Shown: positions 1-10,092 of the stretch, in pieces | Layout of the letters: each line of letters begins with the position of its first letter | Numbering within the stretch: position 1 is the stretch's first letter | Notes under the pieces: model-generated | Database searches by the model: none | What the model saw: the letters and a program-made list of their open reading frames with translations, nothing else | Told to the model about the DNA's origin: nothing | Source of the DNA: Larix sibirica | Lineage: Eukaryota; Streptophyta; Pinopsida; Pinales; Pinaceae | Assembly: GCA_004151065.3 (NCBI GenBank) | Contig: NWUY0304639975.1 | Location: 4,286-18,984 of the forward strand | DNA: 14,699 bases | Direction: 5' to 3' | Made by a program: the position numbers and the translations under genes

Positions 1-584
1 TACATTCTTATCCTTATGTTGGTACCCATATGTATTTATGCTTGAGGAATAGGGATAAGTCTCTGCATGTTATTTCATCAATCTTCCTAGGACAGATATG
101 TTGATGTGTCCCATTCCATGTGTGTGTATAATGTTTCATTCCTTTGTGTTCATTGAGTATGCTTCTACACATTTGCATTTCTATTAATATAATGTCTTTG
201 AATTGTCCCTTGATGAATAGGGCTAAGTCTTGAATGGTTCTTTGATGAATAGGACTAAGTGAAAGGCACACGAGGTGCAGAATACTTCATTCATGACTGT
301 GGGGAAAGAATAGACACCCCCTGTGGTGTTCATGACCCCTATGGACCAGTTGAAGGAGAGAGGATATGACAAAGTGGAGAAGAACTCTTCACAGAGTGGT
401 TAGGAGGCATAGATGGGGTTTAAGGCCATCCTTTGGAGTGGAATAAGGGCAGGATCAATGTTCTTATGTGTGTTTAAAGACCCTGCAGCTGCATAGTGCT
501 CACCAAGATCTTTCCAACGACATCGGACTTGTCCAATTTTGTTTAAGGATGAAGATTGTATTGGGCTGGGAAGTTGGATGTAAC
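1..584. other. Non-coding stretch with a short dispersed motif
   Basis: No convincing gene is visible on either strand. The longest open frame lies on the minus strand near the start, has no recognisable domain and crosses a short repeated motif. The only structure I see is that motif, TTGATGAATAGGGCTAAGT, which occurs three times (listed separately). The DNA looks like ordinary plant intergenic sequence. Confidence 0.6.
41..260 (+). repeat. Three imperfect copies of a 19-bp motif
   Basis: The motif TTGATGAATAGGGCTAAGT occurs near 210-228 and again near 242-260. A more diverged copy (TTGAGGAATAGGGATAAGT) lies at 42-60. The last two are 32 bp apart and the first is about 168 bp away, so this is not a regular array. 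It could be the remnant of a longer tandem repeat or a local duplication. Confidence 0.5.
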
Positions 585-1160
585 AGGGAATGGCAAGCTC
601 CCGAATTTCTACATTTTTGACTCCCGCACTGCGGATTGTGGAAGTCGGGGAACATTTCTACATCGTTGGGCATTGTGGTGCTTTGCATTTTCGACTCCCG
701 CACTGCGGAATGTGGAATTCAGGAGCGCATTTCTGCAACGTCGTACATTGTGGCACTCTGCATTTCTGACTCCTGCACTGTGGAATGTTGAAGTCAAGGG
801 CACATTTTTGAGGCGCTGGGAATTATGGCGCTCCGCATTTTTGACTCCCGCACTACGGAATGAGGAAGTCGGGGGTGCATTTCTACAGTGTCAGGAATTG
901 TGGCGCTCCGCATTTCTGACTCCCGCACTGCGGAATGTGGAAGTTGGGAGCGCATTTCTGCAGCGCCGAGCATTGTGGTGCTCCACATTTCTGACTTCCG
1001 CACTGCGGAATGTAGAAGTCGGGATCGTATTTATTCTTTTTCGAGCATCTTGACACTCTGAATTTCTGAATTACGCACTGTGGAATGCGAAAGTCAGGAT
1101 CATATTTCTTCGACGTCGTAATTTGAGCATTCCACCCTTCCGAATTTCTATCTGCGGATT
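585..1160 (+). repeat. 75-bp tandem repeat array (about 7.5 units)
   Basis: A core close to GACTCCCGCACTGCGGAAT recurs at 619, 693, 768, 843, 918, 993 and 1068, giving steps of 74, 75, 75, 75, 75 and 75 bp. A worn eighth unit sits near 1144. Each unit carries the near-perfect palindrome CCGCACTGCGG (arms CCGCA/TGCGG around one base) and a GCGCATTTCTGCAGCGC-like stretch. The array is clearly richer in GC and CpG than its surroundings. Because 75 is a multiple of three, open frames persist on both strands. In one forward frame (556-1053) the units translate to a 25-residue repeat with the recurring core FLTPALRNVEVG. That frame contains no ATG, so a protein product is doubtful. I read this as a minisatellite-type array; an expressed repeat protein is a remote alternative. 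Confidence 0.9.
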
Positions 1161-1299
1161 GCAGATTGCGGACCAGAGGCGATTGCTACTGTGTAAAAAT
1201 ATCAAAGTTGCAGATCATTTTTGGAAGAAAAAAAGTAGCAGATGGCTTCAAGGTTGTTCCCCCATCACTCAAAGGGCACTGAGGAAACCGAGGACATGA

Positions 1300-2013
1300 A
1301 AGACGGCTTCTAGAAAGCCGATATATAAACAAGATTCCAATAATAAGAAATACAAGGAAAATGTTGAGAGATCATGTAAGAATAAATATTCACAGGATGA
1401 TAAAATAGAAGAGATGTCAAGACTACTGAGAGGACTATCAAATAAACTCACTAGATTATAAGTGGAGGGAAATAATTCCAATATAAATCCTCAAGTAGGA
1501 GGTCAAAGGAACCCTAATCAGTATATAAGACCTTTCAATCCTGATATTATGAATAGGGAAAGGGAAAGGATAAATGAATAGCCTCCTATTAGAGAAAATA
1601 ATAACAATCAATTTTCCAATGTGCCTCCTGATGAGGAATATATCAAGCCAACTGAGGATATTTTATGGATTTAGGATGAAAATGAGATGATCCATTTCAC
1701 TCTAGAGGATTATGAAATATCGGTCCTAGAATACGTGTATCAAAATGATCAAGAAACACAAAGAAGATATAATATCAGACCTAGGAATAACGCTACAAAT
1801 CAGAAACAAATTCCCATTTCTAAGAAATCTATTGAAGATCCCAAGCTTGATAAAATGGTAGACAATTAAATCACTCATAGAAAGTTTGTAATTGTTACCT
1901 CCCAAGAAAGAGTAGCTAAGCCTGTTGTTGGTGTTAAAATTTTCACTAAGTGTGAACTTATGAAACCAGTGGAACTGGGGCCATATACGAAACAAGTAAG
2001 ATGGTACACTTAA
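1300..2013 (+). pseudogene. Decayed Ty3/gypsy-like gag C-terminal remnant
   Basis: One forward frame stays largely open from about 1300 to 2013 but is broken by in-frame stops at 1459, 1579, 1672 and 1867 and ends at a stop near 2011. It starts with a charged, helix-prone stretch (KIEEMSRLLRGLSNKLTRL). This is followed by an Asn/Pro/Arg-rich piece (NPNQYIRPFNPDIM), an acidic segment, and a basic segment with QRRYNIRPRNN. From memory, this order (coiled-coil-like helix, NPNQxxRPFNP linker, acidic patch, YNLRxxxK basic patch) matches the region between gag and protease in plant Ty3/gypsy elements. The upstream capsid part and any protease or polymerase are missing. No LTR is visible around it, so it is a fragment. 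The family call is an inference from pattern and needs a protein search. Confidence 0.6.
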
Positions 2014-2805
2014 GGCACAAGTAAAGGTCTGGTTGGAAAGCTTAGTTTAGATCATCAGATTGATGTGATCAATGTATTAGCTTTTCTACCGCGTTGATAT
2101 CAGAACAAGGATATTTATTCTATTGATCATCAAAAGATAGTCAAGTCACAAATCGAGATATAATCAGATGAAGTATTAATGCTTTAGATTGATCACATAA
2201 AGGTCAACAACATGCAGGATTTTAGTCCCATCAAAGTTCTCAAATGTTAATCATGTTCCCGAATCTTGAATCCTAAACTGCCAATACACGTGTCAGTAGC
2301 TAAGCGCTTCAAGGTTACAAAATTGGTCTAGATATACCACTCACTCATGGCCCTGAAACAACTTTTCACCGCCGATACCAGTAAGTTATGAGCTTACAAG
2401 TGTATACTGAATGGGACAAATAATCGAGCCCACATTCTTCATATTAGCTCGATCGACATGATTCTATAAAATATCATAATCATCATCGACAGTGGAGGAG
2501 AATTCAAGCTCCCAAAATGATTGAGTTTTAAGCCACAAGTTTGAACTTGAATCCAAAACTAGTCAGCCACGTGACAACACCACGACTCTTAAGGGTCCCA
2601 AAATCAGTATCACACAACCCAGAAACTGCTTTTATTTCATGTAACTCTCAAAGTGGACCCACCATACTTTTATCAAACGGATCTGACCACTGCCACTTTT
2701 CTAGTAAAATCCCACTCATAAATATCCCCACTCCTCCATCTATTGACCTATCATAGAGTGCCATGTGTCCATTATATTAAATGCGCCAATTTACAAATTC
2801 TCTGC
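2014..2805. other. No gene seen; upstream region with two G-boxes
   Basis: Forward frames here are broken often, and the longest (2541-2756) has no recognisable content. There are two CACGTG cores, at 2287-2292 (inside the palindrome ACACGTGT, followed by CAG) and at 2568-2573 (CCACGTGAC). CACGTG is the plant G-box, bound by bZIP and bHLH factors. Both lie upstream of the TATA box at 2806 and so could belong to that promoter, but two hits in 800 bp could also be chance. Confidence 0.45.
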
Positions 2806-2813
2806 TATAAAAG
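2806..2813 (+). promoter_or_regulatory. TATA box upstream of the 2943 reading frame
   Basis: TATAAAAG matches the plant TATA consensus well. Transcription starting about 30 bp downstream would begin near 2840. That gives a pyrimidine-rich, C-rich leader of roughly 100 nt (2840-2942) before an ATG in the context AAAAAACATGGCT. The spacing of TATA, leader and start is like that of a genuine plant gene or of an LTR-driven transcript. Confidence 0.5.
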
Positions 2814-2942
2814 CCTGATTTCAAAATCTTCTAAGAATAGTTTGAAAAAAATTTCATAGCTTCGCCTTCTTCACCGCTACCTTCGCATTACGTCTCCCTT
2901 CACTACATTTCCCATCCAGAAAAGGATTTGAATTTAAAAAAC

Positions 2943-4312
2943 ATGGCTTCTGTTCCCGAGGTAGTAACATCTCCATTTTCCAGCAATCCGACTAGTCGAG
3001 AGAAACACTTGGGAGATGATTATTTTGACATTTATGATTTTGCACTCTCAATTAGCAACCTGCACCATCTCTCAAGGGAGGGCGAGGATCACAACAAAGA
3101 AGGAAAGGAATTCTTGAACCTATGGAATTTAGGATTAGATAAAGTTATACTACCCATGGCCCGTCCTTTCCCAAAATTGGTGTAATGGTGTGTAGAATTA
3201 TATGAGCCAAAAAAAAGAGTCGTCATCTCCAAGGTTGGATTTGTAATTTGTGTAGTAAATAAAGATATTCTCCTAGACATGAAGAAGATTCATGAAGACC
3301 CTAATCAGTTTATTTTTTATGAATAAATCCTTGGTGCTAAGATCAAATAATTATCCCCAGAAAGTAGAGATGCCATTATTAGAACACTTTTACCACCCAG
3401 GGATGAACCACCTGCTATGCTTTCACCTTATAGTTTGGATATTTTCTCGGAGTAGGATCAAGTAGCATTTTCCATGGTATGCCCGATTTTGGGGTATGAT
3501 CATGACCTGGTGGTTGATGATGCAAATTTAGGTTTTCTTTTGTTGATAAACTTGTCAAATCAAGATTCATCCATAAAGTTAGATATTGTCGCCTTCCTGA
3601 TAGAAACGATCTGTTATCACCTAAAGGATTTTTCTTCAAAGAAAATATTGAGATATCATTCTTACTTACTCTAAATGATCCTTTATCATAATAAGGATTA
3701 ATTTGATAAAAAAAAACCTTAAGAAGACTATAGCTTGGACAAATAATGAAGGTTTCCTTGAGTATGCAAATACTATGATGTCAAAAATATATGCTTTACT
3801 ATTTGATACTACCCCCCCCATAATTTTTCATGAGTGTAAGAATTTATTGCAGGTGAATCCCGATGATCCTATAGGGGATTGGTTTTTCTATGAACACCAC
3901 ATTGAAATTTATGTTTATGGACCTAATTTACCAGTGTATCATCTTCCCATATTTTTAGCTCCAAGGTTTTTTTCCCTAGACTACATCCGTCGAAGATTTA
4001 TGTGTGATGCTTTACACTTTGTGAAGAATAATAGTACTAGAAATTTCAAGGTTCCTCAATAAGTAGGTCATTTCAAGGTCAAAACCAGAGCAACTCATCC
4101 CATAATTGAAGAAATTCTAGCCAGTTTGAATCTCCCTACAGGTGTCAGTCTAAAATATGACCCTAAGGGGGTTATATATCAAAAAAGATAGTCAAAGATA
4201 TTAGCAACATATCAGCATGAGCCTCATCCCAAGGTTGATAAGATGCCCAACTTAGACAGTTGGGAGCAAGTGAAGAAAGCATTGTATCAAGATCAGTAGA
4301 TTGTGTCTCGGG
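2943..4312 (+). pseudogene. Decayed unrecognised coding remnant
   Basis: The start ATG at 2943 has strong plant context (AACATGGCTTCT). The frame runs about 240 codons to 3674 with stops at 3183, 3324, 3348 and 3453. It then shifts by one frame near an A-run around 3710 and continues, with the longest clean block at 3703-4062 and stops at 4060, 4189 and 4297, up to the LTR edge at 4313. Codon-like continuity across stops shows that it once coded for about 450 residues. Conserved-looking pieces are YEPKKRVVISKVGFVIC, DDPIGDWFFYEHHIEIYVYG and FSLDYIRRRF. I cannot assign a domain. From memory such blocks occur in hypothetical proteins from repeat-rich plant DNA, so it may be an extra ORF of a retroelement. 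The 3' end appears to be cut by the LTR element. No function is proposed. Confidence 0.55.
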
Positions 4313-6090
4313 TGTAGACGGACGAAAAATGAACCACCCATCAATGCAAGGGAAAATAATATGATCCAAGGGTTTCAGAAAACCCTATGCAAGAGTCTTC
4401 CTAATTCTCAATTGTTTGGTGTGACTGCTTCCAACGGATATTAGGGCTTCGTTCCCACAAATGAGTGTTTTCTCCTTGGAAGGAGACTTCCATTGGTGAT
4501 TTCTAATACTAAATGAGATTCTAATTGTTGAAACAATCTATAATCCTATCTAATCTAAGTTAACTATAAACATGCCCTAATAATTAAGGGACCCTATGAT
4601 AGTTTACTATAGATGAAAATATGCTTATAATTAATTCTAAAAAATATCCAAGTTTAATTAAAACACATTTTGAAAGTAAGCTCAAGTTGAACCAATAACA
4701 ATTGTTGATAAAACCAAATCCATTTGTAAACTGTCAATCCAAAAGAAATGAAAACATCAATCATTCTGAAAAATATTCCAAAACATATAATTGATGATCA
4801 AACTGGTAAATCAGATCTACATCAATCAACAATTTAGACAAACTAAAAATTATGCAATACATAGTGTTTATAGAAACATTGGAATCTTGTTTATCACAAA
4901 TTGAGTAAGGTTAGTAATGCAATTGATTATAGCTTATGTAGTCTAAACAAAACCAACAAAATATGAACAAAATATTACAATCAACATGTTTCGGAGATGA
5001 ATTGCAGAATTAAATTGAAAAATGGGAATTAAAAATGCAAAAAAAAACTCTGTTACTAATGAAGTCAATGTTGGAATTACATAGGATCTCTGAATATGAT
5101 AAACTAGCTCTGAGATACATTACATAGTGTCATCTACATATCCGAATAGTGAACTATATGCATGAAAATGCCCGACAAGTTCCTATCACCTAGAAGAAAT
5201 GTGTTTCCCTCTAGATATCCCCCCTAATCAATTCTTGAATACATTTTCCAACGAACTGATGCCCATTACCTGTTCAACAATGGTATTTATACATAAATAA
5301 ATTATTGGTAGGATAATATTAGCTCCCCAATTCTTAAACTAAGTGGTTGAGCATTCCCTTCAGCAGAAGAAATTTTGCAAATCCATCCATAATCACTAAA
5401 TCTAGGAAATTTTGTTTTGGAAAATCGATCGGATCTCCCAAATCACACATTTTTTGGGATTCTCCTAATGCATCAGTTAATTGGGCTCATTCTACACAAA
5501 ACCCATGTCTTGGAGTTTCCATATTTGTCCCTATGACTCCATAAATTGCATCCGAAAATAACAACTCTTTGAACTTGACATATCCTTGATTCCTCAAAAT
5601 ATGAGATTTTAATTGTTTTTTTCCCAAATCCAAATCCACACCTGTACAATTTAGAAGAAAAAATTAAAATCAATAAAAAACATTTCAAATTAAAAGAAAC
5701 AAATCTAAATCAATGAAAATCTATTTGCAAATCAAATCATAACCAAAATACATAAATCTAAGTCAAATTCATAATTCACTTTTCAAGTAGATTTTCAAAG
5801 AATTTAAACTATCCATTTGGAAACAATAATCTTCCCAAATTATTCGACATCTTCCTAGATTTCCAACAAGCTATCTTTTGCTTAATTTGGTCTTCTAGAA
5901 CTCGAGATATAGTTCCCAAAAATTAACACCACTGATTATATTGTTGGATGAATTGTAACCATTAATTTGAATATTAAATTCATTATCCTACATGCATTGG
6001 GAAAAAAGATACTTTAAGTGTTTATAATGCATTTTCCACACATAGTAGTTTGTAGAAAAATAATAGGGAAAAAATAGACAATATTAGACA
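4313..6090 (-). repeat. 3' LTR (left copy)
   Basis: This copy aligns over its whole length with 12382-14069 in the same orientation. Blocks around 4600-5040, 5080-5160, 5280-5360 and 5690-5800 are nearly colinear with 12610-13050, 13075-13145, 13300-13375 and 13670-13780. Over about 400 bp that I aligned by eye, identity is near 90%. It is about 90 bp longer than the right copy, with extra sequence near 4505-4590 and 5400-5440, which is either inserted here or deleted there. The outer edge reads TGTAGACGG and corresponds to TGTTGATGGG in the right copy. The inner edge near 6090 reads TTAGACA. The edges are set by where similarity stops and may be off by a few bases. Confidence 0.85.
5284..5291 (-). 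promoter_or_regulatory. TATA box in 3' LTR
   Basis: On the minus strand this reads TATAAATA within GTATAAATACCATTGTTGAAC. It is preserved at the equivalent place in the other LTR (13304-13311), which supports its identity as the LTR core promoter. In this copy it would drive read-through toward 4313 and the decayed reading frame beyond. Confidence 0.5.
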
Positions 6091-6098
6091 TCTGTCCT
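6091..6098 (-). other. Weak candidate polypurine tract
   Basis: On the minus strand AGGACAGA lies directly before the TGT that begins the 3' LTR. It is short and interrupted by a C, so it is a poor polypurine tract. It is listed because it is in the required place, and decay may have shortened it. Confidence 0.25.
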
Positions 6099-6181
6099 AA
6101 GGAAAAATAATAAATAAAATATAAATATATTTCCCACATCCGATGTCCTTAAAAAATATATATAAATAAAATAAAGCAAAT

Positions 6182-6530
6182 CCGATATCTAAAATATCGG
6201 AACCGATAATATCAACTTGAGAAATAAAATGAACACCGATACATAATCAAACATAGAGTCAAAAAGACAAAATGTAAAAAAGTAAATTTCCAACATCCGA
6301 TGTCCAAGGGAAAAATGAAACATTGGAAAATAAAAATAATAAAAATATCAGAACCGATAATATCAACTTGAGAAATAAAATGAACACCGATACATAATCA
6401 AACATAGGGTTTGAAATATCGGGTGATGGATAAATGTCAAAAAGACAAAATGTAAAAAAGTAAATTTCCGACATCCGATGTCCAAGGGAGAATATAAAAA
6501 ATGAAACATTGGAAAATAAAAATAATAAAA
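6182..6530 (+). repeat. Tandem duplication with CCGATA/TATCGG palindromes
   Basis: Unit 1 (about 6191-6341) and unit 2 (about 6342-6529) share long near-identical runs, including ACCGATAATATCAACTTGAG and ACATCCGATGTCCAAGGG. Unit 2 carries about 26 extra bases near 6411-6436 and about 9 near 6490. A worn partial copy ends near 6147 with ACATCCGATGTCC. Just before unit 1, CCGATAT-CTAAA-ATATCGG (6182-6200) is a perfect 7-bp-arm inverted repeat. It is followed at once by ATCGG-AA-CCGAT. The array lies in non-coding DNA next to the 3' LTR. Confidence 0.85.
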
Positions 6531-9500
6531 AACCAAATAATTCAAAAGTAAAACTTAGGAAATTAAATATTGGAATTTAAATAAACATATAGTAAATGAT
6601 TTATTTCAATAATATCATAAAATTAATTAATCCAAAAATACTTTGTTTTGTTTTAATTGAGGTTGTTTCCCTTTTGCAATATGATATATATTAAAATGCT
6701 TTTAATTTGTAAAATAAAATTAAAGATATTCTATATTTTTAATATCCAACTAAGATTTTTGAAAGGAAAAGATTATTCATGATCAAATATTTCTAAATTT
6801 AAATCTTAATCTTAATAATTTCTCAAATATTATGGAATTTCAAAATCATATTGAAACTAGAAAAAATAAAATGTGAATAAGCTATTAAAAACATTGGTCT
6901 CATAAAATTGGATTTTGCAAGTTCATTATAAATATTTGATAATTAAAATAAGCAATTAATTTTAATAGAACCAAAGCATGTTCATGAATGTTGAAAATCA
7001 TTTCAATAAGCTCAAATTGAACGTAAAAAATATTAAGCTAAAATAACAAACGAGCTTAAAAAAATAGGATTATTTACAAAATATCAAGGTTCTAGACATG
7101 CAAAAACAAAAACAAGACTCAATCAAACTCAAAAAATAATGCATAACCCAAAATCATAAAAGGAAAAACCAAATGAAAAATCAAAATCCAAAATTCCATG
7201 AAGGCAACAATTATCTCATGAGAAACAAAGCAAAATCATCAATCATACAAGCTAGTAAAGTTTGAAACGACAGATTTGAAGTAACGATTCGAATAGGAAA
7301 CATGGAAAGTAAACCAAATTGATATCCAAAAGATCCAAAAAGTCAATTCTAAAGGAAAAAATCCGATCTAGTAATTAGAATAAATCCTCGGGCCCGCGAA
7401 ACGTTGAAACGACCGAATAAATAATGGAAATTCCATCCCTACATCTCATATCCAAGAAACCTTATCCTTTCTAAACATCAGGATTAGAATGTTGGAGGGT
7501 TACAAATAAGGAAAATGATAGTTCCAAAACAATCACTGTGTAGTAACGAATCCGTGGATAAATTACAATAAACTTAAGGATGTATGCTGAATCCATAACA
7601 TCGGCCCAAACAATATTGGAAGTGAAATGTCAAGGAATTTGAAACCAAGTAAGGAATTTTCCTGAGATGAACATCCTGATGTACAAAAGCCATAGGAATG
7701 TAGGGATTGGAAATGCAGGGGATAATATTTAAGTAAAACATGACCCCGTTGAAGTTGGGTCAACATAGCAGATCCAAGAAGAAACTCATTGAAAGTGCAA
7801 AATTAGGTAAGAGATGAAATGAAAAGTGTCATGTAATGATTGGCATAAACATGAATAGGAGGATCTGAACCAAGATCCAGCTAACGAAAGAAGGGTGACT
7901 AGTAATTTTAGGAATCTTTAAATGGGGGCTCTTCATTTTGGTAAAAATTATAGGGGATTTGTTGTGGTTACAACAAATGGAGACACAATGGGCCGAAGCA
8001 GTTATCTCTTCCTTAATAATGGAAGGTTTATATGTATAAGAAGATAAAGGATAAGGATTTCAACAAGAAAAGAGTTTACCCTGGACCATGGATGCCACAT
8101 TTACAAGAAGACCTTTAGTAATTACAACAACTTCAATATACTTTTAAAAGCTACTATTTTGACTATCATTTGAAAAGCAAAAATAATTATTTATTGATTA
8201 GATTTCCAACCATGATACGTTTTTCATTGGAAAACTCCCTTAGGAACAATTTGTGATGACTATAAGATGTTATTTTATTATTTACCTCTAATACGACAAA
8301 GATGGCCACTACTACCAACACCCGTCCATAGCCTCGACAAGGTTTTATTTTAACCCTATTCAATTAAGTTTGATCCCATCTTGTTGATTAAGAATGTATA
8401 ACTTAGTTATCCTACATTCTTGTCATAGGGGGAGAAGAATTAGAAGCGTTTTACAAGCATGGATGGCATGTGTGTCCTTTTGAATGTATTTGTTTATACA
8501 TATAATTTTTCAGATTTGAAACCCTAATGTCACAGACATTATCGTTGCTACCAGCAAGCATCCATAGCCTTGAAAAGGTTGTCTTTGAATCAGTTTCTAC
8601 TTGAGTTCTCTAGTCCAGTGATTAGAACAAAGAAGCTAAAACTATAGTTAATGCTAATCTTAGTTGAGATTATCTAACAGCGGGGAAGCAAACTGAATAT
8701 CCTTAAGAGTGTGGGGTGGCGTTAAGAGGTTTGTAATGATAACAATGCAAGCCACACTCAGTTGCTCGTATAAAGGAAAATCCCAACTAAAGCATAATCA
8801 TTGAATCTATAGTAATATGTAGCCTTGTGAAATAATATGTGATAGCTAAGAGGAAAACGTATTCAAATGCAGCCGCAGGTTTTTAATATAAAGGTTTACA
8901 AACTTGAGAAGTGTTCCACCACATGTAGAGTTATTCTCTTCCCGAAAATTACCTTGTATGTATTTATTGAGGCACAAAAATTCTAAATGATATAGGCTTG
9001 GATGCCTAACTTAACCCAGGATTCCAACTAATCATTGGATTAACAAGTCCTATACGCAAACCCAAATCGTAAAAAGGTTTATAGGTACAACATGATGGGA
9101 AGCTCATAATTTAAAAAATAATGAGAGTTATCATTTCATGACAAAATTTACCTTTAATTTTATAAGCCCAAAAAGATTTCACACTTCAAATCTTCAGAAG
9201 TAAAAGAAAGCTTGAAAACACCAATCCCAAAGCTAAGAAATTCTACTTTAATCACTCAAACTTGGAAAGTAAAATGAAAGCAAACAAATCTAAATAAAAT
9301 ATTTGCAAATCAAACCAAGCCTTTTCAAATTAGCTAACATCTTATGCGAATAACATGTAAATGTGAAATCTTGTTATATTGTAAAAATAGGAAATAGTTG
9401 AATTGTAAAGTGCATCATAAATAATAAAATTAAATTAGAAATTATATAAAACACTTTAAATAACAAATTCTTTCCTTCGAATTAAGACCATGATGGATAT

Positions 9501-10092
9501 CATTTATCATATTAAGATGTCGATCCAATTGGGCCCTTTTATTAAAATCTACACAGAAAATAAAAGATAAATCGTAAACTAAATTGCATAATTATGATGT
9601 GAATTTCAGGATAAGTGAGGTACACACTTTGTGTTACTCAGAAAGGAATAAAGTTAGTACTAAGATCAAATTTATCATCATTAATCATTTATTCCTTTTA
9701 AGTATTCACAGTTAAAAATTGTTAGAAAAGTGATCATATATTAACATTGTATTATTAAGTTGAAATAACTATAAATGATTAAAGATAATACATTGTTTAA
9801 TGAACATTTTTCTTATTTATTTGTGTGAATTTTTCCTACCAATTTGTAATGAATCAACATGTTTCATAATAATGTTGAAAGAAATAAAAATGACTCGAAA
9901 CGAAAACATATAATGAGAAGCAAGATAAATAAATAAATAATAAGGGTAAAGCCAACTTCCTTGATGCCTCATCTTGATCTTGAGAGTGATATGTTGCTTC
10001 ATAACTGCATTATTGAAGTAGAAAAAAAACTAACATATTTGCGACAAAAAGCAAATGAAGACTAATTAATATATATCTAGACCTAGTCTACA
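6531..10092. other. AT-rich non-coding interior of the LTR element
   Basis: About 3.6 kb between the duplication and the end of the gag-like frame contains no frame that resembles protease, RT, RNase H, integrase or chromodomain, on either strand. The longest open frame (7563-7766, minus) has no recognisable motif. A small GC-rich island (CTCGGGCCCGCGAAACG) sits near 7387-7403. Two 32-bp stretches at 8313-8344 and 8549-8580 resemble each other (TCCATAGCCTnGAnAAGGTT), and 9281-9318 resembles part of the LTR. Otherwise I see nothing. This is either filler carried by a non-autonomous element or pol sequence decayed past recognition. Confidence 0.6.
9281..9318 (+). repeat. Short LTR-like segment inside the element
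   Basis: CAAACAAATCTAAAT followed shortly by ATTTGCAAATCAAA matches the LTR stretches at 5699-5738 and 13678-13719 apart from a few missing bases. It is A-rich and short, so chance similarity is possible. If real, it marks an internal copy of LTR sequence. Confidence 0.3.

Noticed and set aside
556-1053. 165-codon open frame across the 75-bp array as a repeat protein
   Set aside because: It contains no ATG in frame, and openness follows from a period divisible by three; other frames on the minus strand are open there too.
585-1160. CRISPR-like array
   Set aside because: The whole 75-bp unit repeats with no unique spacers, the copies are diverged, and the context is plant repeat DNA.
6259-6545. 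Minus-strand Phe-rich frames over the tandem duplication
   Set aside because: They are products of A-rich repeated DNA read on the complementary strand; the two copies simply repeat the same low-complexity peptide.
7563-7766. 67-codon minus-strand frame as a gene
   Set aside because: No motif, no continuation in neighbouring frames, and a length expected by chance.
8313-8580. Tandem duplication of a 32-bp stretch as a functional repeat
   Set aside because: Only about three quarters of 32 bases agree and the similarity does not extend, so it is not strong enough to call.
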